Shown here piece after piece: positions 51,001 through 63,132 of a stretch of DNA of 64,000 nt. The position numbers and the translations under genes are program-made. The notes under the pieces are model-generated. The model saw nothing but the letters and a program-made list of their open reading frames with translations. It made no database searches and was not told where the DNA came from. Source of the DNA: Augochlora pura (lineage: Eukaryota; Arthropoda; Insecta; Hymenoptera; Halictidae); NCBI RefSeq assembly GCF_028453695.1, contig NC_135780.1:1922001-1986000 (forward strand), written 5' to 3'. Numbering within the stretch: position 1 is the stretch's first letter; every line of letters starts with the position of its first letter.

Positions 51001-52709
51001 CTTTTGATCTATAGGCTCGAATAAAAAAAAGTTAAAAACCAAAAGCTTACATTTTTGTCATTTCAAGTAATGCCAAAATTGAAAAAAAAAAACATTTCAG
51101 TCATTGTTTAGTAAATTAGTCTCTCTACCATGTAAGAAGAATTAAAGTCATTTAGCCTGGTTTGAAAAAAGTTATTGCGTTTCAAAAGGTGTACGAATAC
51201 TTTTGTAAGCCACTCTAGTTCTGACATTCGTTCCTTTATCCCCAATAAGTGCTCAGACCGTTCGACACCCCACAAAGAAGGGTGTAAATCACGGGCATAG
51301 TGCGAGGTCAACAGACCTCGGTAATCCTAAACCAAACTGCCAGTGCTCGGCCGGCTCTAGCGAAGCAACCGTCCTCCCATGGGTACTTAGGTACGATTAC
51401 CACCTGCGGCATCAGCCTATCAGGTGCGCGCGACCGCGACAGTTCACAGAACAGCGAGATCTGGCTGTCGGGCGGCATATAGGTGATACACGCGATAGAT
51501 GATCGAGTAATACGCGGCCGGCTGGTGAACAGGAAGCACTCAATTCGGGTCAGTAGAGGAAAAGCGTGCAGCCGGACCCTGCTCGCCGCTTTATCCCGGT
51601 CTCTCCGTATCCTCGCGAGTCTCTCCTGCCTCCCAAGGACACGACGCGGAACCAAATCGCGAACCGTGCCTGCTAGTCCCTTACGCGCGATCTATTCCGT
51701 CGGTCGCGATACAGATCTCGAAGCAAGGCGGAGCTCGTATATTTTCAGCGAAAACAAAGCGAAAGGAGTAGTATAGCGTGGCTATTAGATTAACTCGAAG
51801 GTTACAGTTTTCGCAGTTCCCTCTAGCTGCTGTCAATTGACCGCCGAGCGAATTACCCGAGTACTCTCCGGGAACGCTACCAAGTCCGCAGAAATTGATC
51901 CCGCCGCGTGTAGTGTCACGGCCGTTACACATTTTTTTCGCTACGACACACGACGATGAATTCGATGCGGGTGTTAGTGTTTCGAAGAACGTTCGTGGAA
52001 GAGTTGAGACGCGTAGTGTACGTTTGAAATGTCGCAGTTCGACGGCTGGATCGTTCAGAGGAGCGTCGTGCGGCCGATCGTTCCGGAAAATCATCCTGGA
52101 GGATCGACCAACTGAATTCTAGAATCCTTGGGATTCCCCTTGGTCCGTCGAGGAAAACGGAGAACTGTTCAGCCAACTCCCAGTATCGTTGACCCTTTAA
52201 ACCAATCGTCGAGTCCTTGATAACGAACGATGAAAGATTGATTGCCAGGAGAAGACTCGAAGCGCAAAGGATTCTGGATGCAGGAAGATTGAACTGAACA
52301 ACTTCTTAGATCAGTTGCTCGGCGACAAATCCTTGGTTGTAAATGCTGCTGGATCGGCGAGAGAAGGTTAAAAGAAATCTAAATAAAAGGAAGATCAATT
52401 TAGTAGTTGCGGAGATTACTCTCTGGACTTCTCATCGTTGATTCCTCGATGGCAATTGTTAGGTAATCGAGAGAAGAATCGATGGTCAGGGAAGTCTGCG
52501 AGAGAGAAAGTTGAAATGAGAAATAGTATCTGTTAGGACTTATTTCTATCGTCGAGCTAGTCGTCGGTAGCAACATAAGAGAGAGAGATAAAGTTTGAGA
52601 AAGTCTAGAGGAAAAAATAGCTGTAGAGCATTCTGGTCTTCCTTGAAATTTGTCCAGCGCTAAATTGTCAAGAAAACGAATCTTGGGATATTTAAAGGAC
52701 CCAGCATCC
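48044..52709 (+). other. Intron of IP3 kinase gene
   Basis: No supported exon. It contains a 20-bp minisatellite (50242-50330). GC-rich DNA at 51300-52150 may include the promoter and 5' UTR for the exon at 52710. A loose direct repeat around TTATCTTGTTTTCGAAG occurs at about 48180-48300. Confidence 0.4.
50242..50330. repeat. 20-bp minisatellite, about 4.3 copies
   Basis: The unit ATTTTGTTTTCTTCTTATAC repeats in tandem, with the last two full copies ending in ATTT instead of ATAC. Confidence 0.9.
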
Positions 52710-53069
52710 ATGGACCGAAAAATGGAGCAAGAGAAGAGACTCGGCAACTCTCATCCATCGTCGCCGACGCTCTCGACACCTCCGACGTTAAATCTAATGG
52801 AGCAGATCCTGCTGGCGAAGATCGAGAAGCAGAGTTTGCGAGAGGACGAGAACAACGAGGAAGATCGGAGAAGTGGAGCATTGCCGAGGAGGAGCCTTTT
52901 CCTAAGGAGAGCCGACTCGATGGACAGTCAAACCAGTGCCAGCACCTATAATTCTTTGCTCTCCAACGATTCCGCGTCGAGTAGGAATTTCTACTGCAAA
53001 TGCGACGACTGTTTACTGGGCATCGTCGACAAGCATCAGCGCAGCCCGCCGCAGGTTGGACAGAAAAAG
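52710..53069 (+). CDS. IP3 3-kinase, alternative N-terminal exon D
   Basis: ATG at 52710 opens 120 codons ending in CAGAAAAAG|GTAACT, phase 0, compatible with the core exon at 61556. The peptide includes SHPSSPTLSTPPTLNLMEQI, an acidic/basic segment, RRADSMDSQTSASTYNSLL and a cysteine patch FYCKCDDCLLG. It is a separate N-terminus for a kinase isoform of about 457 residues. The upstream frame is open for only about 20 codons, supporting a first-exon role. No enzymatic domain. Linkage to the kinase is by phase, strand and position. Confidence 0.7.
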
Positions 53070-53932
53070 GTAACTTAACAAAGATCGGAAGGTTGAAATG
53101 CTTTTCGTAGTCGTCGTGCGTCGACGTCCGTGGACCTGTTCTCGGCGGTTCCTCGTTCTCGGGCGGTTGATCAATGAAATCAATCAACCGGCTGTTCTAA
53201 CGTCCTTTTGTCAGGTTGTTTAACAAGAACATTGTGTGCTCGCGACAGCCGGTCAGTCGATCGGCGAAAAACAAAGGCACTAAAATGATTTCGAAATCGT
53301 CGGCCGAGCCATCGATACGTTTCACTTTCATTCGGTATGCCGCTGGTCAGCCGGCGTAATGAATGCAGAGACGTCGACAGCTCGATGATCGATTAGAAAC
53401 TTATTATCGGTCTGTTGCGCAAGCCGGGAGGCAAAGGCCTAAATTCTTCGAGGTTTCCTCGCGGCTGCTTTTTTAAATCGGCATTCGGAAGGTTTATGCA
53501 ACTTGGCCGTCCGCGAGAAAAGCCGCGTCGGTCAATTAGCGGCCGTGTTTCCTTCTCGTTTCGATCCCATTGGCTAATCGGCCGGCGCGGACCAATTAGT
53601 TCTCTCGACCGCTCTAGTTTCCTTCGGCCGAGGAATGCCGATCTGCCTTCGGGAATTTCCTGTCGCTTTCAACGCGAGAAACTGGCCTAAACGTTCGCAA
53701 GATCCGCGAACTTCTGTTTCCACGATGGACACGGTTTATAGTATTTTTTCAGCTATTATGGTCTTCCCACGAGCGTTTACATGCTCGCAGACTTTTTGGA
53801 CAGGCGTTTACCCAGGAAGCATGCCGTCATCTTATAACAAATCGGAGAAGACGATCGTCGTACCCTAGAAAATAAGAATTGGCATTTTTAGAAGATTTTA
53901 TAAAACCTCCTGGAATTAATAATCTACGAGCC

Positions 53933-54105
53933 TAACACTAAACATACCAAGCGTTAAAAATGACCAACGTGTGTTACTCTGTAATACTTGGATTAAGAAA
54001 TCTATAGAATCATTTCCTATGTACGAGTCTTTATAATTTCAATAATTCTAAGAGATACAAAATGTGAAATGGCTCATTTTAATCGACTTGGTAGGTTTAG
54101 TGATA
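53933..54105. mobile_element. Small inverted-repeat element (MITE-like)
   Basis: TAACACTAAACATACCAAG (53933-53951) pairs with 54087-54105, whose reverse complement is TATCACTAAACCTACCAAG, two mismatches in 19. The 173-bp segment is AT-rich and non-coding, in an intron of the IP3 kinase gene. Confidence 0.5.
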
Positions 54106-56677
54106 AATAGGATCACCGCGAAGCACGAAGAGTTCCGCTGGATGTTCGCAAGAAGAACCCAGATCAATTGAAAGTATGAATACAATCGAACATGATCGCG
54201 GTCAACAGAATTTCCTGCGGATCTTAATGCAAATTCACATTACCAAGGCCACGTTGCTGAAAACTGGAGCCATATGAAAGCTGATCACCTTAACGAACAA
54301 CTTTGTTGACACTGGAACTACTACAGTCCATGATTTCACATTTTTCCGTGAACACTACGCACCGAGGTAATGCCAGCAATCACTGTCGTTACTGGTTAGT
54401 TCCAACGTTGAAAAATCTGTTTTCTCTCGATTCCGCACGACAAAATTTGCTATAAATGTATAAGGGACCAACCTTGCAGTCGCCGGGGCATAAATCTCCG
54501 AACAGAGAGCAAATAAAGATGCGGGATTCTCGCACGCGAGTCATCGTAAAGAGGCCGGAATCATTCGATTTTGAGGTGACCGAGCCACGGCGCATATTTA
54601 TCGAATATTTTGTTGGCCTGATGGCATCTGGGTCAAGGGTTTTCGCCTTGATCGGTCCGCGAGCTCTCCCCGTTTCTCGTCCCTTTTGCCGTCCCGCTCG
54701 CGGATTCCCTCGTCGATTCGACAAGAAACGACCGGCGGCCAGCTATTAATCGCGAAACAACATCGAATTCGTATGCAACGGTAAAAACAAAAAGGACACT
54801 TAACCCCGATAGTCTCGGCTTTACGAGCACCATCGGCTCCCCGTAAACCTCGACGACATGCGACGTAGAGACTCTTTCTGCGAGACGGCATTGCCGATAT
54901 CGTATGGCCATCGACTCTAACGATCTCAACAGGAGGAGCATTTACAAACGTTCAAGTGGATCTTTGCTCTATCGAGATATCACAGAAAATGGTAAATATA
55001 GCAGTATTGTATCTCCAAAAACTGTAAAAGACCTTCGTAGCTTTAAATAAGTTGAGAAGCTTATTGAAGTTTAAATAAATTATGGATCACGTTTTACGAA
55101 TATTTGCTTGTTACTACAACGAATGAAATAGATAAAGCTATGGAACAGCTTACGAACAAGTATGATGTACGAATAATTTCTACCTAAAATGCCGATTCGC
55201 TGTGTGTTGATCCCACGCGAGATGGTATCGCGAGTCACTATCGTCGTGCGCGTGAAAATTGAATAATTAAACGGCCGGCTTAAAGTCATTTGCGCTCGTT
55301 TTATTAATCACGTGCGGCTTGTAAAAGGCGGCGACAGCCGTGCGGGGGCTGGTGGTAAAGACAGAGAGAGAGTGAGAAAGAGGAAGAGAGAGACGAAAAA
55401 CTGCGAAATGACCGTGAATACACGCGCGTATCGCGTTGTCGGCGCAGCTTTTACGAGCGACCGGCCGAATGAGGATTGACATCAGGGACGGACAGCCGTT
55501 GTACGCGTGCTGCACCAGATGCCGGAGATGTTGTTTGATTTTTACAACGGCCGAGAATCGCGTAAAGATCTCCCGCTATTTAGAAACGAGAGTCGCGCGT
55601 CGCCTCCGATTAAATTAATGACCATCGGCGCTGACAATCCGCTGCCGGGGCTTGTTAACACTTTTCCCAGATTGCTTGCGGCGCGATCTCCACGATCCTT
55701 GCATTGCTGTCTGATCCTTTATCTGTTACTCCTTCTCTTAATATTTATGATACCTAATGAACGACGATCTGAAAAATATGTATACAACTGTTAGGAATTT
55801 TCTTCTGAGAAAATTAGCGGGTTTCTCGTTTCACGTAAATGCCGTAGTTAAAAGTACGTACGTTGTAGATATTTTAGATATTTTCTGGTAACAAAATCTT
55901 AGAAAATACGCGAATAACAATCTCTCCCTCTCAGAGGTCGTTTCTTCTGAATTACAAGATAAGGATAATTTTTCGGCAATTGGTCAACGGATATTAAAAA
56001 CTTATGAAGTACTTGTCAACGCAAGGCTTCTTACCTGTTACTAAATCACCGAATGGTTCTTTGAAAGATCGATATTTGATAAAATGGTAGTCGTTTAACG
56101 CACCTATTAAACGCCTCTTAAACGTCTCGTTCGCACAGCCAGTAGTGAATTGCGTTTCCATCCTGATTGCAAAGAATCCTTGTCATGCCAATTACTATGG
56201 CTCTCTTAAACTCGCCGACGATCATGTTCCGCGCACCTGTAAAATCGTTCTCCATATTAGTCGTATCCAATAATTGAATCGCCTTTTGGAGTTCGCGATC
56301 GCTTCCCCCGGGGGGGCTGAATACCTTGTTCATGTGACGGTACAATCTTCTAGGCGACCTTTTACTCGCAGCAGCACGGACATTCTGGAATCCGAACGGA
56401 CGAACGTGCATTGAAAAGTTCAGGAGCGATCCGGCCACTCGCTACCGCCTGGACATAGGCACACAACGTTAGCAAGCTCGGAGACTGTTTGCAGAGAAAT
56501 TCATGCGTCCGAAGACGGCAAATGTTTTGCTCAAACAAACGCTCTCGCAGTGATCACAACGGAAAATCACAATGAAATTGAGCAGACAGGCAACACGAGC
56601 TGAATTTCTGTATACTGTATAATTTGTATTCGTTATCCTCTATTTCATATTCGAGATGTAAAAGATTATTTCACAAA

Positions 56678-56855
56678 TTAACTCTTTGCGGTCCAAATTG
56701 TTCCCCTCTTTTTGTTTGCTGAAACATTCTCATACGTGACTTTGCAAACTATTTCGTAAAGTTCGAAAACCTTTCCAATTTTCGCATTAGTGTTAATCAG
56801 CAATATAACAATTAGCACAGAAGTCTGGCTCGATACAAGACCGCAAAAGGTTTAA
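56678..56855. mobile_element. TTAA-flanked MITE-like element (piggyBac-like), copy 4
   Basis: The left end reads TTAACTCTTTGCGGTCC and the reverse complement of the right end reads TTAAACCTTTTGCGGTCTTG, alignable with one gap. Shorter (178 bp) than the copies at the left of the window, but the same end pattern. Confidence 0.5.
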
Positions 56856-59304
56856 CTATCTAACGGGATAATTCACAGTAATACGGAAGATTGATTGTTG
56901 TTCGATCACTGTAGCTTGTTTGTGACCTATTCATGAATCGCACGATTGCAAAATAAATTTTTCCAACGCATCCTAGCTCGTTTTTATCGAAAGGCATGCA
57001 TAATGAGCCTGGTACGGGTTAAAAGTGCCGGGTCACTGGCCTACGCGTCGCTTTTTTTTTCTCGAACATAATTCATGGCAATTGCGATCTCGCGTTTAAC
57101 ATAATACAAGCTGCAATTTATGTATCTGGCAGCAAAAATCGGTGACGCAAAGTTCATAGTACGAACGGAACCAATTACCATAGTTTTTTGCAATGCAATT
57201 TCACCATCTTTTGTTCTTCCGTCATCGTCCGTCCGCTTTCCATACATATATTCTTTTCACATATCTTCGGACTTCGATAAGCACTTAAGCATTGACGATA
57301 AGAATAAATAACAATTTCCGCGTCGGTTAGCCATCGGTGACGTTCGCTAGCAGCGTGTTTCGTCCGCTCCTGATAACTCTGGCTAATGACGACCGCGAGC
57401 GCTTGGTTAATTAGTTGATGACGCATAACGATCGCCGAGTCGTCGTCTCGGCTCGGCTCGGCTTGGCTCGGTGAATTTGCGATCCGTGCGAATGGAAGCC
57501 ATCTGAACGTAATAATTATCCGGTCTATTAGTGTTGGTTCTCTTTAAAACAGGACCATACTTTCGGAGGGCAATTGCAATTTTCCGAAAAGTGACCGGCG
57601 ATTGTGAAGAACCGTGTGGAATTGCTTGTCCCGGCCGTGTACACGGAAGCAGCATGATCGTGCTACGATAAACATTCTCCACGGAAACCGATTCTGTTGC
57701 TCCTGTAATAAAATTATTTGATGGATGAGCATAGTTCATTTGATGGTAAAAGAAGGGAAGCTTAAAAGAAAGCAGATTGCGAGAAGATGATTATAAGTAA
57801 TTAAACATTAGATTCCTTATCATTGTATCAAAAAATATATCGCAGTCGTAAAAGTGCGAAAGATCGCTCTCGTTAAATGAGATTCAACTCTTCTGCACTA
57901 CTTTATCGTCTTCGACGAGACCATGCCCATATGTCCTTAACATATCATTCTCTAACTCGAACCATAATCAGTGTTTACCTTATCCTTGAACTGACTCGGC
58001 AACTTCTAGACGACTGTGCGTCCAGAATGATTCTGCAAATATCGAGAGGACAGTGACGAAAATAAACGATCGAGATCGTCGCAGGCAATTTAAAAGAGAT
58101 GCTGGAACCTCGCGCTGCGGAGAACTCTCAGTAGTTGCGACGCAACCGGAAGTCCTGGAGCCGACGAGTGGATACTAGAGATAGTACAGCTATCGAGATT
58201 CCCTTCTGGAATTTTCGCCAGTGATTCCCATCGTCGATTTCCACCGCTCTCTCTAGCTTAAACAGGGGAGAGAATGCACGTGAACTCCGCGCGAGGATCA
58301 CGTTGATCCTCTCGAGCGACGTTTCCGCACGCGACCGAGCGTAAACTACGAAGCGGGTCCTTGTCGCGCGAGGGTCTGCCCCGATCACGTTGACGTAAAC
58401 CATTTAAATGGAAATAAATGCGGTATACCGTCGACGCGTGAGCGTCACGAATTATGTAACGAGCGTCCGAGAGGCCAAAACACCAGTTATTTGGAATGTG
58501 CACCGATAAACAGCCGAGCCAGTCCAACGGCCGGTGTTGATCCAGCGATCGTGGCACCGAGCAAGACCCGCTAAGGATACTGATTAGTTTAGCATCGAGA
58601 TACTGCTCCGGCGACCAATTATCCACTGGTTTGTTATCCGGTTACTCTCCGAACCTCGGAGCTGTTTGTTACCTGAAAAAGTGTTAGCTTTAGAAGATCC
58701 GTCGAGAGATAATAGGATACGTGTATATACATACCGTTGATGAGATTGTACTGCTTAGAACAGTTCCTGCATTGGTGCTAACGTTATGTTGCATTAATGT
58801 ATCGTGTTAATATAAGACAGAATCGCAAGTAGTGCAAAAGGAAACGAATATTAACAGCGATCATTATCAGTCACGGTAATCTTGCAAGCTAATTAATTGG
58901 ACTGTATCATGGAACCCTCTCATTTGTATATTTATCGATCGATGTATTTAAATTCAAACGTTATGTAGATAGCAATAAAAACAGGTGACGAAAGTTGCAC
59001 AAATAATACAGTAAAAAGTGGATTCGTCTATCGGGTTGAGTATATTATATGTCCATAAACATTCGTTGATCCAGAGAGTAAGCGAGTCTCCAAACTATCG
59101 TCTGCATTAATTGCCCCGTCGGTACCATTTGGAGAATTCGAGTGGGGCACAGTGACGGTGCATCGACTGACGATATTTTACAATTTCTCTTACGGAACCA
59201 GCGAACTAGCAAGTCACTTTTCGATACTCGTCGATGCAGGATGATTAGCGTAAAAAGAAGTTACCAAATATCGTCAGACTGTCTTGAAATTCATTTGCTG
59301 ACCA

Positions 59305-59480
59305 AACTAAAAATTATCGAGCTACTGAGGAACTGAGAGGAACATAAAATTACGGATAATCAAGCACAAAGAATAAGAAACCCGCTTGAGAAAGAAAACT
59401 AAAAATTATCGAGCTACTGAGGAACTGAGAGGAACATAAAATTACGGATAATCAAGCACAAAGAATAAGAAACCCGCTTG
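59305..59480. repeat. Exact 84-bp tandem duplication
   Basis: Bases 59305-59388 recur without a mismatch at 59397-59480, separated by 8 bp (AGAAAGAA). The unit begins AACTAAAAATTATCGAGC and ends ACCCGCTTG. Perfect identity implies a recent duplication or an assembly artefact. It lies about 1.2 kb upstream of alternative exon E. Confidence 0.95.
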
Positions 59481-60666
59481 TTGACGAAATAAACTAGCAA
59501 CGAAACGAATGAAGTAAAGCAATGTGAAAATGCGAGGCGAAGTTGGAACAGCGGGAGCTTGATTGTTCCGAAGATAAAGAGTGTACCGGAGGATCGAACA
59601 AGGGGGATGGAGGGGCGCGGTATCGACACTGTCTTGGAACTATAGACGACTCGTAGAAGACACCTGGAGGAGGTTCGAAGTTGCAGAGCCGATGGAATTT
59701 TGCGTAATGCGAGTCCGTTCGTGTGTCGCCTCGCCGAATAAAAAGTAGCACACGCGGCTCGCTTTCCACGATCGGACCCCGGGCCCGGAGTGAACACGCG
59801 ACGTGGGTGGACACGTCCAGTCGAGTCAGGTGTCTCGATTCAGTCGCATCTCGTGATTACAACGATTACAAGGCTGGCTGCTGGCCGGCGACAGCGGGAG
59901 GATTGGAAAATGAATGAATCGCCGGTCGCGAAGTCGAGATTCGAGATTGGCTGAACAAGAAGCAGCCGATAGCCGCAGATAAGGAGGTGACCCGACACGG
60001 TCGTTCTTTTTCGTAGAGATTATCGGCCGTGGATCACGCAGTGACGATCCAGCAACCGCCGGAAATAGATCTACGAACGATCGCAACGTGGTCCCCAGAC
60101 GATGACGACGACGACGACAGAAGAACGTGAAAGTTTCCCGTTGCACGTTTGTTTCCGCAGACGCTGAGTTTGAGCTGACTCCTCGGTATTCGGACAGAAC
60201 TCATCGGCAAAAGTGAAACGCGGCCACCTGTCCGGTAAGGTCTTCACGGTACCTGTTTTGCTGAGAATGCGTCTGGAGACGCACAATTCTGTGGACGATA
60301 GACCAAAAGTGTAGGCTGCTTGTGATCATTGAAAGTGTTGCTTTACAGCTGGAGCGGCTGTTGTCTTGGATCAATTTACCATTTGTTGGTATGCTATCCT
60401 CTCACTGAACTTTCACAGAACTCTGGAAAAAGAATTGGAGTGTGTAAATAGTTCGGTTAGAAAAAAAAAGATTGTTCGATAAAGGTTCAAAATACTATAT
60501 TCTCTGGAATCTTAAGTTCCTCGAATTCTCTTCAAATACCGTGGCGGGATTCTACAAAACGAATCGAAGATACGAACGCTTCTATAGAACCCTAGAAAAA
60601 AAGGATTATCAGAGGATCAAGAGAAACCTCGACGATCCATCAGTCGGCAAATCGTCGAGATCAAAG

Positions 60667-61341
60667 ATGCAGATCGAGAGAATCACAGTGCCGAAGATAG
60701 TAGTGTGCTCGAAATCGATATTAGAGGATTGCGTGGACGCGGATGATTGCGAGAAACTGCCGTTGGGCTTGCGGAAGATGATCAGATCACGGAACAAGAG
60801 GATGTCCAGGCGGTTCTCGGCGTCGATCGTAGATCGTCGTTCTCCGTCCTCCTCTAGAAGTCCTTCGCCATCGTTCCTACGAACTCAGCCACAAGAGCAG
60901 GAGCAACGATTGAAGAAGAAAACTAACGAAGACGACGACAACACGGATGACAAGGTTGTATCGGACAAGGAAAGAAGTTACCTGAACTCGAAAACTGAGT
61001 CTGACAGCAAGGAATCTGCTTTGGAAAGATTGCAGAATGGTTGTCCGAGCGGCGAAGGTCGGAAGGGGATTGAATCCTGCCCGAAAGTGGTTGTGGATAG
61101 TGTTGTGTCGGAAAACGAGATCGGACGCTGCAAAAACAGACACAAGTGTGATAAATGTGCTAGGGGACAGAGTCGCAAAGACGAGTCTTGCTTGAATAAA
61201 AGCTCAGGCTATCAGCAGTACCTGAAACTGCTCGCGGTACCTCAGACGAATCTGGAATGGGGAGAGGGTAGCGGTGACGATCTCAGTTCCGAGTGGGAGT
61301 CCGATTACACGGAACGGTCCAACGAGCGAACAGTCCCCAAG
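60667..61341 (+). CDS. IP3 3-kinase, alternative N-terminal exon E
   Basis: The first in-frame ATG at 60667 opens 225 codons ending at CCCAAG|GTAACG, phase 0, only 214 bp before the kinase core exon. The frame is open upstream to about 60472 without another ATG. The peptide is hydrophilic and probably disordered: a basic RSRNKRMSRRFS segment, SPSSSRSPSPSF, an acidic stretch, and a cysteine patch RCKNRHKCDKCARG, ending in an acidic, serine-rich stretch. It gives an isoform of about 562 residues. Nearness to the core exon makes this the best-supported N-terminus. Confidence 0.8.
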
Positions 61342-61555
61342 GTAACGAGGATCAGCCTTCGAATTACTGACTGCTAATAAACTACCCTTATGAACCTCCT
61401 CTCTTCCTAGCAGCAAACGTAATCCTCGTTCCGTGACCATTTACGATGTGATCGGCGAGGATCCACTGATCCTCGTATCGTGTTTCCGAACGATCTCGGG
61501 AGCTTATAGGATTGCCGAGAATCTCTAGTGATATCGGGTTTCTGTTTGGTTTCAG

Positions 61556-63132
61556 TCTTCTGGATGGAGGAAGCTTAGGAATATCGTTCACTGGACACCG
61601 TTCTTTCAGACGTATAAGAGACAGAGATATCCGTGGGTGAGTGAAACTATTTCGGTATCTTCTTCTGTAAACTAAAATGGGACTACTGAGTCAATAGTAA
61701 TAGTAGTTGGCATCGAACTGAATGATTGAACAGAATTGTTTCTTGGTCCAGGTGCAATTAACAGGGCATCAAGGGAACTTCCGAGCAGGGCCTACACCTG
61801 GGACGATTCTGAAGAAACTCTGTCCCCAGGAGGAAGCCTGCTTCCGGTTGCTGATGAATGACGTGCTGAGACCTTATGTGCCGGAGTTTGAAGGTGTTTT
61901 GGATCTGAAGGAGACGGATGAAGGAAACGCAGACGAGGCTGAAACAGGGGAGACTGGTCAGAAGGATAGCGTTAACAAGAGGACAGTGCTATGCTCTTAC
62001 TTACAGCTTCAGGATCTTCTGGGAGACTTCGAGCATCCTTGTGTGATGGACTGCAAGGTTGGCGTTAGGACCTATCTCGAATCCGAGCTCGCGAAAGCCA
62101 AGGAAAGACCTAAGGTAGAATTTAATGCAGGATCAAGTGGATAACAAATTAACACTTTGACTGGCAAAATTCTCGTAAAGATTTCACAAACTAAAAAATA
62201 TTCAAATAATTATTGTGATCCTTTCATGAACTTTCAAGTTATTACTAAGGATCTTCGTATAGAACCACAAAGTAGTGAGAAATTTGAACAAGGCTACAAG
62301 ATATCTCGAAAAACATTTGCCACGATTGCCACTTCGAAGCATTGCGAATGAGGTGGCAGTCAAAGTGTTAAATCGGATGGATAAGGCAGGCTAGGTTTAC
62401 CAGAATCTAATAGCAGCTTGCTCCCAGTTAAGGAAAGACATGTACGAGAAGATGGTACAGGTGGATCCGACCGCGCCAAGCGCCGAGGAACGCCGAGTGC
62501 AAGGTGTCACTAAACCGAGGTACATGGTCTGGCGCGAGACTATATCGAGCACAGCGACGCTCGGCTTTCGTGTGGAAGGCATCAAGCTTGCTCATGGTGG
62601 TTCGTCTAAGGACTTCAAAACAACCAGGACGCGGGAACAGGTTTGTTAAGTGCGCCTAACTATTTAACTCGAGCTGTCTGTAAATTACGAACAAACGAGA
62701 TTACACTTCTGACAAGAAAAATAAGAAAAAGATATCATAGAATTTTTTACGGATTTGTATAAATTGTGGAGATAAGAATCATGAATCTATTAATTACAGG
62801 TGACGGAAGCGTTGAGACGGTTTGTCGAAGGCTATCCTCATGCAGTAGCTAAGTATATCCTGCGATTGAAAGCGATAAGGGCGACGCTGAAGGAGTCTCC
62901 GTTTTTTGCATCGCACGAGGTTGTTGGATCCAGTCTACTGTTCGTTCACGACGCTAAAAATGCTGGTATCTGGATGATCGACTTTGCGAAAACGTTGCCC
63001 CTTCCTCAACATCTGCCACGCATCCGCCACGACGCGGAGTGGCAGGTAGGAAACCACGAGGACGGCTACTTGATAGGCGTGAACAATTTAATAGACATAT
63101 TTCAAGATATACGGAACTCTGAACAGACATAG
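61556..63132 (+). CDS. IP3K: Inositol-trisphosphate 3-kinase, common catalytic core
   Basis: This enzyme phosphorylates Ins(1,4,5)P3 to Ins(1,3,4,5)P4, shaping calcium signals. Core exons: 61556-61636, 61752-62114, 62404-62640, 62800-63132 (TAG), all phase 0, 337 residues. The first exon plus the start of the second (SGWRKLRNIVHWTPFFQTY, then VQLTGHQGNF) matches the calmodulin-binding and N-lobe entry region of animal IP3 3-kinases. The inositol-polyphosphate-kinase signature PCVMDCKVG carries the invariant D and K; later motifs are SSLLFVHD, WMIDFAKT and GYLIGVNNLI. An acidic insert (ETDEGNADEAETGE) follows the first lobe. The second intron contains a MITE-like insertion. At least three upstream N-terminal modules can splice to it. 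Confidence 0.96.
62149..62371. mobile_element. TTAA-flanked MITE-like element (piggyBac-like), copy 5
   Basis: The left end reads TTAACACTTTGACTGGCA and the reverse complement of the right end reads TTAACACTTTGACTGCCA, one mismatch in 18. It is 223 bp, inside the IP3 kinase intron between 62114 and 62404, and makes up most of that intron. Confidence 0.6.

Larger units (their letters stand above)
53070..60666 (+). other. Intron of IP3 kinase gene with possible regulatory blocks
   Basis: No confidently coding exon. It contains two inverted-repeat elements (53933, 56678), an exact 84-bp duplication (59305), and GC-rich ATTA-containing blocks (53410-53700 and 55260-55680) that look like candidate enhancers. 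The region 59800-60660 has initiator-like TTCAGTCGC (about 59850) and is probably the promoter and 5' UTR of the exon at 60667. Confidence 0.4.

Noticed and set aside
52660..53187. 175-codon minus-strand frame
   Set aside because: Antisense shadow of IP3K exon D.
56118..56438. 106-codon minus-strand frame with a fairly protein-like composition
   Set aside because: No match to a family I know and no splice or poly(A) context; worth a database search but not supportable here.
62157..62351. 64-codon plus-strand frame in the IP3K intron
   Set aside because: Falls entirely within the TTAA-flanked MITE-like element.
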